Assembly (NCBI GenBank): GCA_934133005.1
Contig: CAKPAI010000003.1
Span: 124,001-188,000 of the forward strand
Origin: an uncultured Clostridia bacterium
GTDB lineage: Bacteria > Bacillota > Clostridia > TANB77 > CAG-508
Direction of reading: 5' to 3'
DNA length: 64,000 bases
Shown: piece after piece, positions 1 to 10,319 of the stretch
How positions within the stretch are numbered: position 1 is the first letter of the stretch
Layout: each line of letters begins with the position of its first letter
Notes under the pieces: model-generated
The model's database searches: none
What the model saw: the letters and a program-made list of their open reading frames with translations, nothing else
Told to the model about the DNA's origin: nothing
Position numbers and translations under genes: made by a program

Positions 1-24
1 CATAACTTTTTTATTTTTTGCCAT
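1..24 (-). CDS. 5' end of a gene cut by the window edge
   Basis: An ATG read leftwards from 24 is preceded by a good ribosome site (AAGGAG, about seven bases upstream). The readable start is MAKNKKVM, after which the window ends. Eight residues do not allow a family call; the lysine-rich start says little. It would be co-directional with, and downstream of, the MscS-like gene. Confidence 0.45.
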
Positions 25-42
25 ATTCTTATCTCCTTATAA

Positions 43-822
43 TTATTTATTATGAATGTCTACTTGCATATATGGTATTTCAATATTATTCTTATCTAGT
101 TCTTCTTTTATTATTCTATTTGCCTTATATCTTACTTGAATTTTCAAATCTGCTTTTGTAAATACTTTTATAGTATAATTTATAGCTGATGAATCAAATT
201 TACTTAATCCTTTATATTCTACTTCGCTAACATTTCCTACTATTTTTATTCTGTCTACAATTCCCTCCATTATGGTATCTACTCTTGCTATTTTTTCATC
301 ATATGATATCGGAATAGTTATAAAGAAATAATCCGGTTCAATTAAAGCTTGACTTATATTTCTGTTTGATATTGTAAGTAGATCTCCTGTATTTAAGTCT
401 CTTAATTTTGTAGATTTTAATCCTAGCTCTATAATTTTTCCTTCAATATCTCCGATTTTTAAAACATCTCCTACTATAAAATATCCATCAACAATTATAT
501 TTACACCAGCAATTATATCTTTTACTGCATCTTGCAAAGCTAATGCAAATATTGCAGATGCAATTCCCAAACCTGTTATAATTGATGTTACGTTTATCCC
601 ATTAACTTGAAGGATTGCAACTACTGTCACAATAATTAATGCATATTTTAATATGTTATTAAATAATTTTATGTAAGTTCTACCCTTTTTAGTTGTTTTT
701 TTACTTCTTTCCATTATTTTATTTACTATTCTTTTTGCAATAAAATATATAACTATTGCCATAAGAACAATAACTATTGAAATTATTATTTCTGTTGTTA
801 ATATACTAGTTTTTTCGTTCAT
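43..822 (-). CDS. MscS-family small-conductance mechanosensitive channel
   Basis: This 259-residue membrane protein should open under membrane tension and release solutes during hypo-osmotic shock. Hydrophobic helices lie near residues 10-30 and 55-75. A third, glycine- and alanine-rich helix near 80-100 (GLGIASAIFALALQDAVKD) matches the pore-lining TM3 of MscS. A soluble beta domain follows, with a typical VGDVLKIGDIEGKI segment. The length matches short YkuT-like channels with three transmembrane helices. The start has a GGAGAAT ribosome site. It lies just downstream of the pspA-like gene, separated by a terminator hairpin, so it may have its own transcript. The family call is secure; the exact subtype is not. 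Confidence 0.88.
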   Translation of the reverse strand: MNEKTSILTTEIIISIVIVLMAIVIYFIAKRIVNKIMERSKKTTKKGRTYIKLFNNILKYALIIVTVVAILQVNGINVTSIITGLGIASAIFALALQDAVKDIIAGVNIIVDGYFIVGDVLKIGDIEGKIIELGLKSTKLRDLNTGDLLTISNRNISQALIEPDYFFITIPISYDEKIARVDTIMEGIVDRIKIVGNVSEVEYKGLSKFDSSAINYTIKVFTKADLKIQVRYKANRIIKEELDKNNIEIPYMQVDIHNK

Positions 823-835
823 TTTATTCTCCTAA

Positions 836-866
836 AAAACTGCTAGTAATAAATACCAGCAGTTTT
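836..866 (-). terminator. Intrinsic terminator after the pspA-like gene
   Basis: A nine-base stem (AAAACTGCT / AGCAGTTTT) with a 13-base loop lies just downstream of the stop. On the minus strand it runs into a run of six T. Confidence 0.75.
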
Positions 867-877
867 CACTTTCTATA

Positions 878-1552
878 TTATAAGCCCATTTCTCTTTTCA
901 TTTTTTCAATCTCTTCATCTACTGAAGTGCTTACATTTGAATACTTTGCTTCTAAATCTTCTGCTTCATCTACATTACTATTTTCTAATTCAGCCATTGC
1001 ATTTGCTTCATCTAGCATTTTATCTGCTTTTTGTTCCATCTTTTCAAATGCTTTCATTGAACTACTTGCAGTATCCATGGAACTAGCTACCTTATTTAGT
1101 TTTTCTTGAGTATGTGCTACTGCTATTTTTGATTTTACGTTTTGTCTACGTTGCTCTAATGTTTTTACATCATCAGTAAGCTTATCATGCATTTCTTTCA
1201 TTCTTGAAGAATTTTCTTTTGCAATATCATAAGCTTTTTGTAATTCAGTACCATTTTTTACATATTCTTGTTTTTTAGCAAGGAACACTCTTGCGTCATC
1301 TTCGTTTCCAGCTGATAAAGCTTTTCTTGCTAGTGCATCATATTTTGTAATATTTTCTTCATTTTCTTCTACTAAACGTTTTGTTCTTTTTTCTTCAGCC
1401 ATTACTCCAGCAGTTTCTACTTTTACCTCAGCAAGTTGTTCTGTTACTTGTCTCATATATTCATCAATCATTTTTGCTGGATCTTCACATTTGTCTAATA
1501 AGCTATTGATATTAGCAGACATTATATCCTTAAATCTTGTTAAAATTCCCAT
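878..1552 (-). CDS. pspA: PspA/IM30 family membrane-stress protein
   Basis: The 224-residue protein is almost wholly alpha-helical coiled coil, rich in Glu, Lys and Ala, with the family's N-terminal start (GILTRFKDIMSANINSLLDK). PspA/IM30 proteins assemble on the inner face of the cytoplasmic membrane and protect it when it is damaged; this is family knowledge. The early DPAKMIDEYMRQ segment is the usual second PspA motif. The length is typical. It sits next to a TPM-domain protein and an MscS channel, so the cluster looks like an envelope-stress group. A terminator follows it. The start has an AGGAAAG ribosome site. Confidence 0.9.
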   Translation of the reverse strand: MGILTRFKDIMSANINSLLDKCEDPAKMIDEYMRQVTEQLAEVKVETAGVMAEEKRTKRLVEENEENITKYDALARKALSAGNEDDARVFLAKKQEYVKNGTELQKAYDIAKENSSRMKEMHDKLTDDVKTLEQRRQNVKSKIAVAHTQEKLNKVASSMDTASSSMKAFEKMEQKADKMLDEANAMAELENSNVDEAEDLEAKYSNVSTSVDEEIEKMKREMGL

Positions 1553-1615
1553 AATTCTTTCCTCCTAAAATTATATATATTTAATAAATTGCTATGCAAT
1601 TTTATTAACGCAACT

Positions 1616-2641
1616 TTATTTTTTATCATTGTATTTGTTCTCTAAATCAGATGTATCTGCTCCAAATTTTTCAAGTGGAGTATTTAATATTCTTTCAGTA
1701 TGCTCTTCTTTTTCTTTTGCTCTTTTATTTTGATTTTTTATTATCATATATACAATAAATATCACTGCTACAACTGCTATAACAATCAAAAGAGTTCTTC
1801 CAAAATCCCATCCATTTGTTGGTTTACTCATTATATTTTTTGCAGTTTCAGAAAAAGTTTTTGAAATCATTTCTTCTAAACTTAATGATGTGTTATAATA
1901 ATTTTTCTGTAAGTATCCATTAAATATAGTTAGTGCTTCACTATCCATTATAGTATCTGCTGAATACCCGGCTAAATATCTAAACTCACCATCCATCTCT
2001 GATTTTGTATCATTTTGACATTCAAAATATGCAAATATAAAATGCCCCTCATCTGAAAATTTATTTTTATATACATCTTCTAGATAATTTGTAGCAGAAT
2101 TTACATTTAAAGATGTACCATTCCAGTACTCTGCTGAATATGGAATAAGCATTACATAAGGTTGTACTCCTGTTTTGTTATAAAAATCCTCTAGGCCTGA
2201 AATTAAAGTATTTTTATTTGAAATCCAACCAATTTTATCTTCATACCAATCTGTTTTATTTACAACTCCTGATAATGCTGTTCTTTGTTTTGTATTATTC
2301 GGAATGTTAGTTTCATTATTTCCAGCACTATTTGCAGTTAAAATAATTACAAAAAATATTATTATTATAATTAACCACATGACAGCTGAACTAAATCCCG
2401 TTCTCACTCCATAATAAGGCTCTCTATAAAAAGGGCCTCCAAACCATATATGGTGATGATGCATTGGTCTTGGTCCTCTTGGTGGTGGGTTATATCCATG
2501 GAAGCCTCCACCTCCATAAGATGGTCTACTACTAAATCCACCTACGGAACTTCTTCCTCCACCAGAGAAACCTCCTGATGAATGTCCACCTGAAAATCCT
2601 CCTGATGAGTGACTTCCGCCACCGCCTCCACTTCTTCCCAT
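1616..2641 (-). CDS. TPM-domain membrane protein with Gly/Ser-rich N-terminus
   Basis: I start at the ATG at 2641, ten bases after a GGAG site, rather than at an upstream TTG; this gives 341 residues. The first 60 residues are Gly/Ser repeats of GGxSSGGFSGG type, followed by a Pro/His patch (PMHHHH). A transmembrane helix lies near residues 85-105. A TPM-like domain of about 150 residues follows (TGVQPYVMLIPYSAEYWNG), then a second helix (TLLIVIAVVAVIFIVYMII) and a charged tail. TPM domains occur in thylakoid TLP18.3 and in bacterial membrane proteins of unclear function. It lies upstream of pspA on the same strand, which suggests a joint envelope role. No catalytic residues are assigned. Confidence 0.75.
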   Translation of the reverse strand: MGRSGGGGGSHSSGGFSGGHSSGGFSGGGRSSVGGFSSRPSYGGGGFHGYNPPPRGPRPMHHHHIWFGGPFYREPYYGVRTGFSSAVMWLIIIIIFFVIILTANSAGNNETNIPNNTKQRTALSGVVNKTDWYEDKIGWISNKNTLISGLEDFYNKTGVQPYVMLIPYSAEYWNGTSLNVNSATNYLEDVYKNKFSDEGHFIFAYFECQNDTKSEMDGEFRYLAGYSADTIMDSEALTIFNGYLQKNYYNTSLSLEEMISKTFSETAKNIMSKPTNGWDFGRTLLIVIAVVAVIFIVYMIIKNQNKRAKEKEEHTERILNTPLEKFGADTSDLENKYNDKK

Positions 2642-2719
2642 AGCCTTTATTCTCCTTTGTATTAATTTTTTCAAAATTATTTTATCACATTTATTGATTA
2701 AAGTCTATTAAAATAATAT

Positions 2720-2760
2720 AAAAAGCCACAAAAAGCAATTGCAGCGCTCTTGCTTTTTGT
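2720..2760 (-). terminator. Intrinsic terminator after the 2.8-3.1 kb gene
   Basis: An 11-base perfect stem (ACAAAAAGCAA / TTGCTTTTTGT) with an 11-base loop is followed on the minus strand by GGCTTTTTAT. It isolates the gene from the TPM gene downstream. Confidence 0.7.
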
Positions 2761-2796
2761 AGCTCCAATTTTGTTTCGAGAACCTCTCGAAATAGT

Positions 2797-3102
2797 TTAG
2801 AATTGCCAGTTAACTTCTTGATCTAGATCAATGATTTCCCAGTCGTAGCACATATAGTGTTCAACCATTTTTGCGGTGTCATTATCCAGGCAACCTCCCT
2901 TGAAAACAATTATTTTGCTGTTTCCATAGCGGTTACCAATCTTCAGGGCACCTTTTTCAATCAGGAAGTCCACCGGATCACCTTTAGGACATAGAAGCTC
3001 ATACTCACTGCAAACTCTTTCAGCCACCTCCTTGTGACCTTCGTGGATATTTTCAGCTAAGAATTTCCGTCCACGAAAATAAATACCAACAATTCTTGTC
3101 AA
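2797..3102 (-). CDS. Unrecognised 101-residue protein, higher GC than its neighbours
   Basis: I do not recognise this gene. I start at the TTG at 3102 because AAGGAGG lies eight bases before it; the longer reading frame runs back into the promoter and the metK terminator. The protein begins LTRIVGIYFRGRKFLAENIH, is mixed alpha/beta and soluble, and ends EVNWQF. Three cysteines are present, with no clear metal site. One 60-base line of the gene has 23 G+C by hand count, well above the flanking genes. It has its own promoter (TTTACA-17-TATAAT) and its own terminator, so it is a monocistron. It resembles the genes at 48424 and 55500 in this isolated, GC-richer style. Confidence 0.7.
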   Translation of the reverse strand: MTRIVGIYFRGRKFLAENIHEGHKEVAERVCSEYELLCPKGDPVDFLIEKGALKIGNRYGNSKIIVFKGGCLDNDTAKMVEHYMCYDWEIIDLDQEVNWQF

Positions 3103-3135
3103 CTCAAATCCCTCCTTAGGAATTTTTCTGCTATT

Positions 3136-3164
3136 ATTATAGCACAAAAACAGGATTATGTAAA
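3136..3164 (-). promoter_or_regulatory. Promoter of the 2.8-3.1 kb gene
   Basis: TTTACA (3159-3164) and TATAAT (3136-3141) are 17 bases apart on the minus strand. The -35 box lies inside the loop and 3' arm region of the metK terminator hairpin. Confidence 0.7.
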
Positions 3165-3175
3165 ATCCTGTTTTT
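3146..3175 (-). terminator. Intrinsic terminator after metK
   Basis: A 12-base stem (core AACAGGAT / ATCCTGTT) with a six-base loop lies just after the metK stop. Both flanks are A/T runs, so it could work in either direction. It overlaps the next gene's promoter. Confidence 0.75.
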
Positions 3176-3182
3176 TTATACT

Positions 3183-4321
3183 CTATAATTCTATTATTTT
3201 TTCCCAAGCAAGATTTTCTTTGCCAAAATGTCCATAATTTGTAGTTTGCTTGTAAATTGGTTTTTGTAAGTCTAAATAATTTATTATTCCTCTTGGAGAT
3301 AAATCAAATTTTTCTTCTATCTTTTTTGCAATTTCTTCATCAGAAATTGTGCCTGTTCCAAAAGTATCTACAAAAATTGAAACTGGTTTTGCAACGCCAA
3401 TGCTATATGCAAGCTGTATTTCACATTTTTTAGCATATCCATTTGCGACAATGTTTTTAGCAATATGTCTTGCCATATATGAAGCTGACCTATCAACTTT
3501 TGTTGGATCCTTTCCAGAAAAAGCTCCACCTCCGCTTCTTGAATATCCACCATAAGTATCAACTATTATTTTTCTTCCTGTTAAACCGCTATCTCCTAAA
3601 GGTCCACCTATTACAAATCTTCCAGTTGGATTTATAAAATATTTTGTATTTTCGTCTAATAATTCATTTGGAATTACCTCTTCTATTACTTTTTGCTTTA
3701 CTTCTTTTCTTACAGTTTCAATGTCAACATCTGCATTATGCTGTGTTGAAACAACGACAGTATCAACTCTTACAGGCTTGTCTCCATAATATTCTACCGT
3801 TACCTGAGTTTTTCCATCTGGTCTTAAAAATGGAATTTCATTATTTTTTCTAACTAAAGTTAATCTTCTTGCAAGTTTATGAGCAAGAGAAATTGGAAGT
3901 GGCATTAATTCTTTTGTTTCATCACAGGCAAAACCAAACATCAAGCCTTGGTCGCCAGCACCTTCTGAAACAAGGTTTTCTCCTTCTTTTTGCTCTAAAG
4001 ATTTATCTACACCTTGTGCAATATCAGGAGATTGCTTTGAAATATTTATTCTAACAGAGCAAGTTTTATAATCAATATCTAAGTCTGCTCTATCATAGCC
4101 TATTTCTTTTACTGTATCTCTTACGACTTTTTCAATATCAACATCTGCTTTTGAAGTAATTTCACCTGTTACATAAATTTCACCTTTTGATGCAACTGTT
4201 TCACATGCAACTCTTGAATTTTTATCTTGTTTTAAATATTCATCTAATATACTATCTGAAATATAATCACATAATTTATCTGGATGTCCTTCTGTTACGC
4301 TTTCTGATGTAAAAAATTTTC

Positions 4322-4325
<4 letters not shown>
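3183..4325 (-). CDS. metK: S-adenosylmethionine synthetase
   Basis: The enzyme makes S-adenosylmethionine from methionine and ATP in the cytoplasm. The 380-residue length is standard. The N-terminal [19 protein letters not shown], the [12 protein letters not shown] hexapeptide region and the [19 protein letters not shown] phosphate loop are all present. The start ATG overlaps the mnmA stop by four bases, so translation is probably coupled. The gene is the last of the metK-mnmA-suf run and is closed by a hairpin at 3146-3175. No SAM riboswitch lies in front of it; with the suf promoter more than 6 kb upstream, it probably depends on operon transcription. Confidence 0.97.
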
Positions 4326-5363
<1,038 letters not shown>

Positions 5364-5377
<14 letters not shown>

Positions 5378-5807
5378 TTAACATTCCTTCTACTGTGTGC
5401 CATGCAAGAAGTGCACATTTTACTCTTGCTGGCATATTTGATACATTTTTAAAAGCTATAGCATCTTCTAGTTTTTTTAGCTCTTCGTCACTTTTTGTTT
5501 CTCTTTTTATCATCTCTATAAAAGTTTCAATAATTTCTTTTGCCTCTTTTATTGTTTTTCCTTTTAAAGTATCTATCATTATAGATGTAGATGCTTGAGA
5601 AATGGCACAGCCATGCCCAGTAAAAGCCATATCTTCAATTATATCTTTATTTTCTCCACCTAATTTTATTTGAATTTCTATTTCATCTCCACAATTTGGA
5701 TTATGTCCTTTTTCGCAAAAATCACAACTGTCTAACTTCTTTTTGTTATAAGAATTCATGCTATGCTCCATTATTAGGTCATTATACATTTCATCTAATT
5801 CATTCAT
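5364..5807 (-). CDS. sufU: SufU-type Fe-S assembly / sulfur acceptor protein
   Basis: This 147-residue NifU/IscU-like protein shows the SufU zinc or cluster ligands: Cys-x-Asp in NPNCGDE near residue 40, Cys in GHGCAIS near 67, and Cys in RVKCALLAW near 132. In Gram-positive bacteria SufU mainly relays sulfur from SufS to SufB. The insert typical of SufU between the first ligand and the GHGC motif is present. It follows sufS after an 82-base gap and overlaps mnmA, so sulfur could pass to either branch. Confidence 0.93.
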
Positions 5808-5889
5808 TTTGTTTTAACCTTTCTCAAAAATTTTGCAATGTATTGCATTATTTTCTATTTTTATTTTTATAGTATTTTTTAGCAGTGTA

Positions 5890-7110
5890 TTACTTGTTTA
5901 AATATTTTTTAAACATACTATATGCCTTATCTAAAGCTTTTACTAGTTTATCCACATCTTCTTTTGTATTGTAAATATAGAAGCTTGCTCTACAAGTAGA
6001 ATCTATTCCTAAACTTCTAAGTAGTGGTTGAGCACAATGATTTCCTGAACGCACACATACATTTTCAGAATCTAATATACTTGCAACATCATGTGGATGC
6101 ACACCTTTTATATTAAAAGATATTACACTTGAATGATTTTCCTTATTTGGAGTCATATATAGTTCTAAATAATCTAATTTTGAAAGTTCTTTTCTTGCAT
6201 ATTCTACAACTTCATTTTCAATTTCGTCTATTTTATCATATCCAATTTGATTAATGTAGTCTATGGCAGCAGCAAGTCCTACAACGCCTTCTACATTTTG
6301 AGTTCCAGCTTCAAATTTATTTGGAAGTGGAGCAAAAGTTGTATCTTGTTCATAAACATATTCTATCATATCTCCACCCATTAAAAACGGAGTCATGCTA
6401 TTTAGAATTTCTCTTTTTCCATAAAGCACACCTATTCCTAGTGGAGCAAACATTTTATGTCCTGAAAACACTAGAAAATCACAGTTTAAATCTTGTACAT
6501 CAATCTTCATGTGTGGAATTGCTTGAGAAGCATCAACAACTACTTTTGCTCCTACTTTATGTGCTTTTTCAATTATCTTTTTAACATTATTTATTGTTCC
6601 TGTAACATTTGAAACATAAGTAATTCCTACTATCTTAGTTTTACTTGTAATCTTATTTTCTATTTCTTCATCAGAAATTTCAAATTCATCATTTATATAC
6701 ATATAGTTTAATTTTGCACCTGTCTGCTTTGCAACTTTTTGCCATGGCACTAAATTAGAATGATGTTCCATTATTGAAATTACAATTTCATCATCTTTTT
6801 TCAAGTTTTCTAAACCATAAGAATAAGCTATTAAGTTTAAACTTTCTGTTGCATTTTTTGAAAAAATTACTTCTTCTCTGTGTTTTGCATTTATAAAATT
6901 TGCAATTTTATCTCTTGCTTCTTCATAGGCTTGCGTAGCTTCAATGCTTAGTAAATAAGCTCCTCTATGAGGATTTGCATTTTCATTTTCGTAAAATTCT
7001 TCTATCTTTTTTATTACTTGTATAGGCTTTTGAGTTGTTGCTCCGCTATCTAAATAAACTATATCTTTATTATTAAATATTGGAAAGTCTTTTTTAAATT
7101 CATTTACCAT
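5890..7110 (-). CDS. sufS: Cysteine desulfurase SufS
   Basis: This PLP enzyme strips sulfur from cysteine for Fe-S clusters. The 406-residue protein starts with FKKDFPIFNNKDIVYLDSGAT, has the PLP lysine in SGHKMFAPLGIG near residue 220, and the persulfide cysteine in the short SufS-type loop SGNHCAQPLLR near 360. The loop and the N-terminus place it in group II (SufS/CsdA), not IscS. It sits between sufD and sufU in one operon. Confidence 0.96.
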   Translation of the reverse strand: MVNEFKKDFPIFNNKDIVYLDSGATTQKPIQVIKKIEEFYENENANPHRGAYLLSIEATQAYEEARDKIANFINAKHREEVIFSKNATESLNLIAYSYGLENLKKDDEIVISIMEHHSNLVPWQKVAKQTGAKLNYMYINDEFEISDEEIENKITSKTKIVGITYVSNVTGTINNVKKIIEKAHKVGAKVVVDASQAIPHMKIDVQDLNCDFLVFSGHKMFAPLGIGVLYGKREILNSMTPFLMGGDMIEYVYEQDTTFAPLPNKFEAGTQNVEGVVGLAAAIDYINQIGYDKIDEIENEVVEYARKELSKLDYLELYMTPNKENHSSVISFNIKGVHPHDVASILDSENVCVRSGNHCAQPLLRSLGIDSTCRASFYIYNTKEDVDKLVKALDKAYSMFKKYLNK

Positions 7111-7128
7111 TTAGCGTAAATCTCCTTT

Positions 7129-8178
7129 TTAATTTAATCCTTCATCTATTTTTGCAATAATTTCTGCTTTTAGCTCTTCATCTTCTATTTTTTCTAGTAT
7201 ATTGTTAAATTTAGCTCGTACTAATAATTTCATAGCTTCTACTTTTGAAAATCCTCTACTCATTATATAGAATAATTCTTTATTTCCAACTTTTCCAGCT
7301 GAACTTGAGTGATTTCCCTCAACCTCTTCTTCAGAACATAAAAGCATTGGAAGGGCTATAGACTTGGCTTTTTCAGATAAAAGCATACAATTTTCATTTT
7401 CATTTCCAGTCGCTTTTTTGCAACCTTTTTTGAAGTCGATTGTTCCTTTAAAATGCTTTTTAGCAGTATCTTTTAATGCTCCTTGAACATCTATATCGAT
7501 ATTTGATTTTTCACCATAAAGTTCGGCTATATAATTTAGGTCAAATACTTGATTATTTTTTCCTAAATATATTGTATTTAAGCTATTATTAGCATTTTTC
7601 CCTTCTATATTAGAATAGTAATTTGTTAGACTATTTTTTCCACCAAAGTCTACTATTACATATTCTACATTGGCATTTTCTTCAATATTGTTTTCAATGC
7701 TTAAGAAAATATTGCTATCCAAATTTGTGAAGTTTATAATATTTACTTTTACATTAGAATTCTTTTTTGCATGAACTCTTATTATGCCACTATGTAACAC
7801 TTTTAAATTACTTTCAGCTTCATATTTTAATGTAATTTTTGAATTTGTATTTTCATTTGCTACTAATTCAATATTTTCCATTAAATCTACATTTTGATTA
7901 AATTTTATATTTAATTCATTTTCTTTTTCTGAAAGTTCAATATGCAATTTGGCATTTGAAATTTTATTTGAAAGATTTTCTAAATCTCTATCGATTCCAT
8001 ATTTTAAATTACTGTTTGAAATTTCATTGTTTATTTTAACACCTTCACTTTTAGAAAATTCAATATTTTTAAACTCTTCTAATTTTTCTGGAATTTCTAT
8101 ATTCTCAAGCTTTATATTGTTTATATTAAAATTTCTTGAAGTCCTTTTGGGAGTTTCATTTAGTTTTAAATTTTCCAT
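7129..8178 (-). CDS. sufD: SufD, Fe-S scaffold subunit
   Basis: SufD pairs with SufB in the SufBC2D scaffold. The 349-residue protein is shorter than many SufD proteins, and its N-terminal half is low-complexity Asn/Glu/Lys. The C-terminal half carries the beta-helix and the SufB/D signature (ENCMLLSEKAKSIALPMLLCSEEEVEGNHSSS, with the conserved His before the Ser run) and ends with GFSKVEAMKLLVRAKF. It overlaps sufB by one base. The weakly conserved N-terminus is the only oddity. Confidence 0.92.
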   Translation of the reverse strand: MENLKLNETPKRTSRNFNINNIKLENIEIPEKLEEFKNIEFSKSEGVKINNEISNSNLKYGIDRDLENLSNKISNAKLHIELSEKENELNIKFNQNVDLMENIELVANENTNSKITLKYEAESNLKVLHSGIIRVHAKKNSNVKVNIINFTNLDSNIFLSIENNIEENANVEYVIVDFGGKNSLTNYYSNIEGKNANNSLNTIYLGKNNQVFDLNYIAELYGEKSNIDIDVQGALKDTAKKHFKGTIDFKKGCKKATGNENENCMLLSEKAKSIALPMLLCSEEEVEGNHSSSAGKVGNKELFYIMSRGFSKVEAMKLLVRAKFNNILEKIEDEELKAEIIAKIDEGLN

Positions 8179-9575
8179 TAACCAATTGCTCCTTCTAATT
8201 CTAAGTTAATTAAGTTATTCATTTCTACTGCATATTCTATTGGTAGTTCTTTTGAAATTGGATATGCAAAGCCTCTTACTATCATTGCTTTTGCATCTTC
8301 TTCTGAAAGTCCTCTACTCATTAAATAAAATATTGTTTTATCACTTATTTTTCCGATTTTTGCTTCATGAGAAAATTCTACTTCATCATTTCTTATATCA
8401 TTTGTTGGAATTGTGTCTGATACAGATTTATCATCAAGCATTAATGATTCACATGATACAGAAGATTTTGAATTTACAGCATTTTCATTTATTCTTACTA
8501 AGCTTCTATATGTACATTTTCCACCATCTTTTGATATTGATTTTGAATTTACTACACTTGACGTATTTGGTGCATTATGGATAACTTTAAATCCTGTATC
8601 TAAGTCTTGTCCATGTCCTGCAAATGAAATTCCTGTATATTCAGTTTTTGCACCTTCTCCATTTAATATACTCATTGGATATAGCATTGATATTTTTGAG
8701 CCAAAAGATCCTGTTACCCAATCGATTTGAGCATTTTTTCCAACTATCGCTTTCTTTGTATTTAAGTTAAGCATATTTTTTGACCAGTTTTCTATCGTTG
8801 AATATCTTAAATATGCGTTGTCTTTTACATATAGTTCAACACAACCAGCATGAAGATTTACTTTATTGTATTTTGGAGCGCTACAGCCCTCTATGAAGTG
8901 AAGAGATGCACCTTCATCTACAATTATTAAAGTATGTTCAAACTGACCTGATTCTGGTGAATTTAATCTAAAATATGATTGAAGTGGTATTTCTACTTTT
9001 ACTCCTTTTGGAACATACACAAAAGAACCTCCAGACCAAACAGCGCCATGAAGTGCTACAAATTTATGGTCTGTTACTGGCACACATTTCATGAAATGTT
9101 CTTTTACTAAATCAGGATAATCTCTTACAGCAGTTTCCATATCTGTATAAATTACGCCTTGCTTTATTAAATCTTCTCTCATGCTATGATATACAACTTC
9201 TGAATCATATTGAGCTCCAACACCAGCTAAAGATGTTTTTTCAGCATCTGGAATTCCAAGCTTATCAAATGTATTTTTTATATCTTCTGGCACATCATCC
9301 CAGTTTGAATTAAGCTTTGATTTTGGTCTTACATAAGTTGCAATGTCGTTCATGTTAAGTTCTGATATATCTGGTCCCCAAGTTGGAAGTTCTAGTTTTT
9401 CATAGACTTCTAAAGCTTTTAATCTAAACTCTTTCATCCATTCAGGGTCATTTTTTTGCTTAGATATTTCTTCTATAATTTCAGGAGTTAATCCTTTTTT
9501 TATTTTGAAATCATAATCATCTTTATTTTTTATATCATATATATTTCTATTTATATCCTCTACTTGAGTTTTCAT
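8178..9575 (-). CDS. sufB: SufB, Fe-S scaffold subunit
   Basis: SufB is the main scaffold on which clusters form. The 465-residue length is typical. Recognisable features include DMETAVRDYPDLVKEHF, the APKYNKVNLHAGCVELYV segment with its conserved cysteine, the CTYRSLVRI and SSVSCESLMLDD region, and the end motif GLSEEDAKAMIVRGFAYP. It follows sufC after no gap and is followed at once by sufD. Confidence is high from the motifs and gene order. Confidence 0.96.
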   Translation of the reverse strand: MKTQVEDINRNIYDIKNKDDYDFKIKKGLTPEIIEEISKQKNDPEWMKEFRLKALEVYEKLELPTWGPDISELNMNDIATYVRPKSKLNSNWDDVPEDIKNTFDKLGIPDAEKTSLAGVGAQYDSEVVYHSMREDLIKQGVIYTDMETAVRDYPDLVKEHFMKCVPVTDHKFVALHGAVWSGGSFVYVPKGVKVEIPLQSYFRLNSPESGQFEHTLIIVDEGASLHFIEGCSAPKYNKVNLHAGCVELYVKDNAYLRYSTIENWSKNMLNLNTKKAIVGKNAQIDWVTGSFGSKISMLYPMSILNGEGAKTEYTGISFAGHGQDLDTGFKVIHNAPNTSSVVNSKSISKDGGKCTYRSLVRINENAVNSKSSVSCESLMLDDKSVSDTIPTNDIRNDEVEFSHEAKIGKISDKTIFYLMSRGLSEEDAKAMIVRGFAYPISKELPIEYAVEMNNLINLELEGAIG

Positions 9576-10319
9576 TTATTTTAACTCCTTATATTTTGCA
9601 TATCCATTTTCTTCAATTTCGCTTGCTAGCTCTTGTGTTCCTGTTTTTACAATTTTTCCATTTACAAGAATATGAACATAGTCAACTTTCAAGCTATGTA
9701 ATATTTTTGTATTATGAGTGATTATTAAAACTGCATTATTTTCGTTTTTGAACATTTCAATACCTTTAGAAACAGTTTTTATTGCATCAACATCTAGTCC
9801 TGAATCTGTTTCATCAAGAATTGCAAGCTTTGGATTTAACACTAGCATTTGTAGAATTTCGTTTTTCTTCTTCTCTCCACCTGAAAATCCAACATTTAAG
9901 CTTCTTTCCATATTTTGTGGATTCATACTAAGCTCTTCCATATATTTTTTTAATTCATCTCTAAATTCAAATACTTTTACTGGTTTTCCAGTTATTTTAT
10001 TTTTAGCATATTTTAAAAAGTTTGTAACAGACACTCCTGGTATTTCTTCTGGAAGTTGAAATGACATAAATATTCCTTTTCTTGCTATTTCATCAGTTTT
10101 TAAATTTGTTATATCTTCACCTTCAAATATAATATTTCCATTTACTTTTCTGTATTCTGGATTATTTAATATAGCATTTGCAGTAGTCGTTTTTCCAGAA
10201 CCATTTGGTCCCATTATTACATGAATTTCACCTTTTTTTATATCTAAGTTTATTCCTTTTAAAATTTCTTTATCTTCTGCATTTACATATAAATCATTTA
10301 TTTGTAATAAGCTATCCAT
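9576..10319 (-). CDS. sufC: SufC ATPase
   Basis: SufC is the soluble ABC-type ATPase of the SufBC2D complex. Walker A is MGPNGSGKTTTAN near residues 36-48. The ABC signature is NVGFSGGEKKKNEIL, with the SufC-specific lysine stretch. Walker B is LAILDETDSGLD near 170, and the switch His is in IITHNTK. The 247-residue length is typical. The start overlaps the DtxR-like gene by eight bases, so the regulator and the pathway are translated together. Confidence 0.96.
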   Translation of the reverse strand: MDSLLQINDLYVNAEDKEILKGINLDIKKGEIHVIMGPNGSGKTTTANAILNNPEYRKVNGNIIFEGEDITNLKTDEIARKGIFMSFQLPEEIPGVSVTNFLKYAKNKITGKPVKVFEFRDELKKYMEELSMNPQNMERSLNVGFSGGEKKKNEILQMLVLNPKLAILDETDSGLDVDAIKTVSKGIEMFKNENNAVLIITHNTKILHSLKVDYVHILVNGKIVKTGTQELASEIEENGYAKYKELK

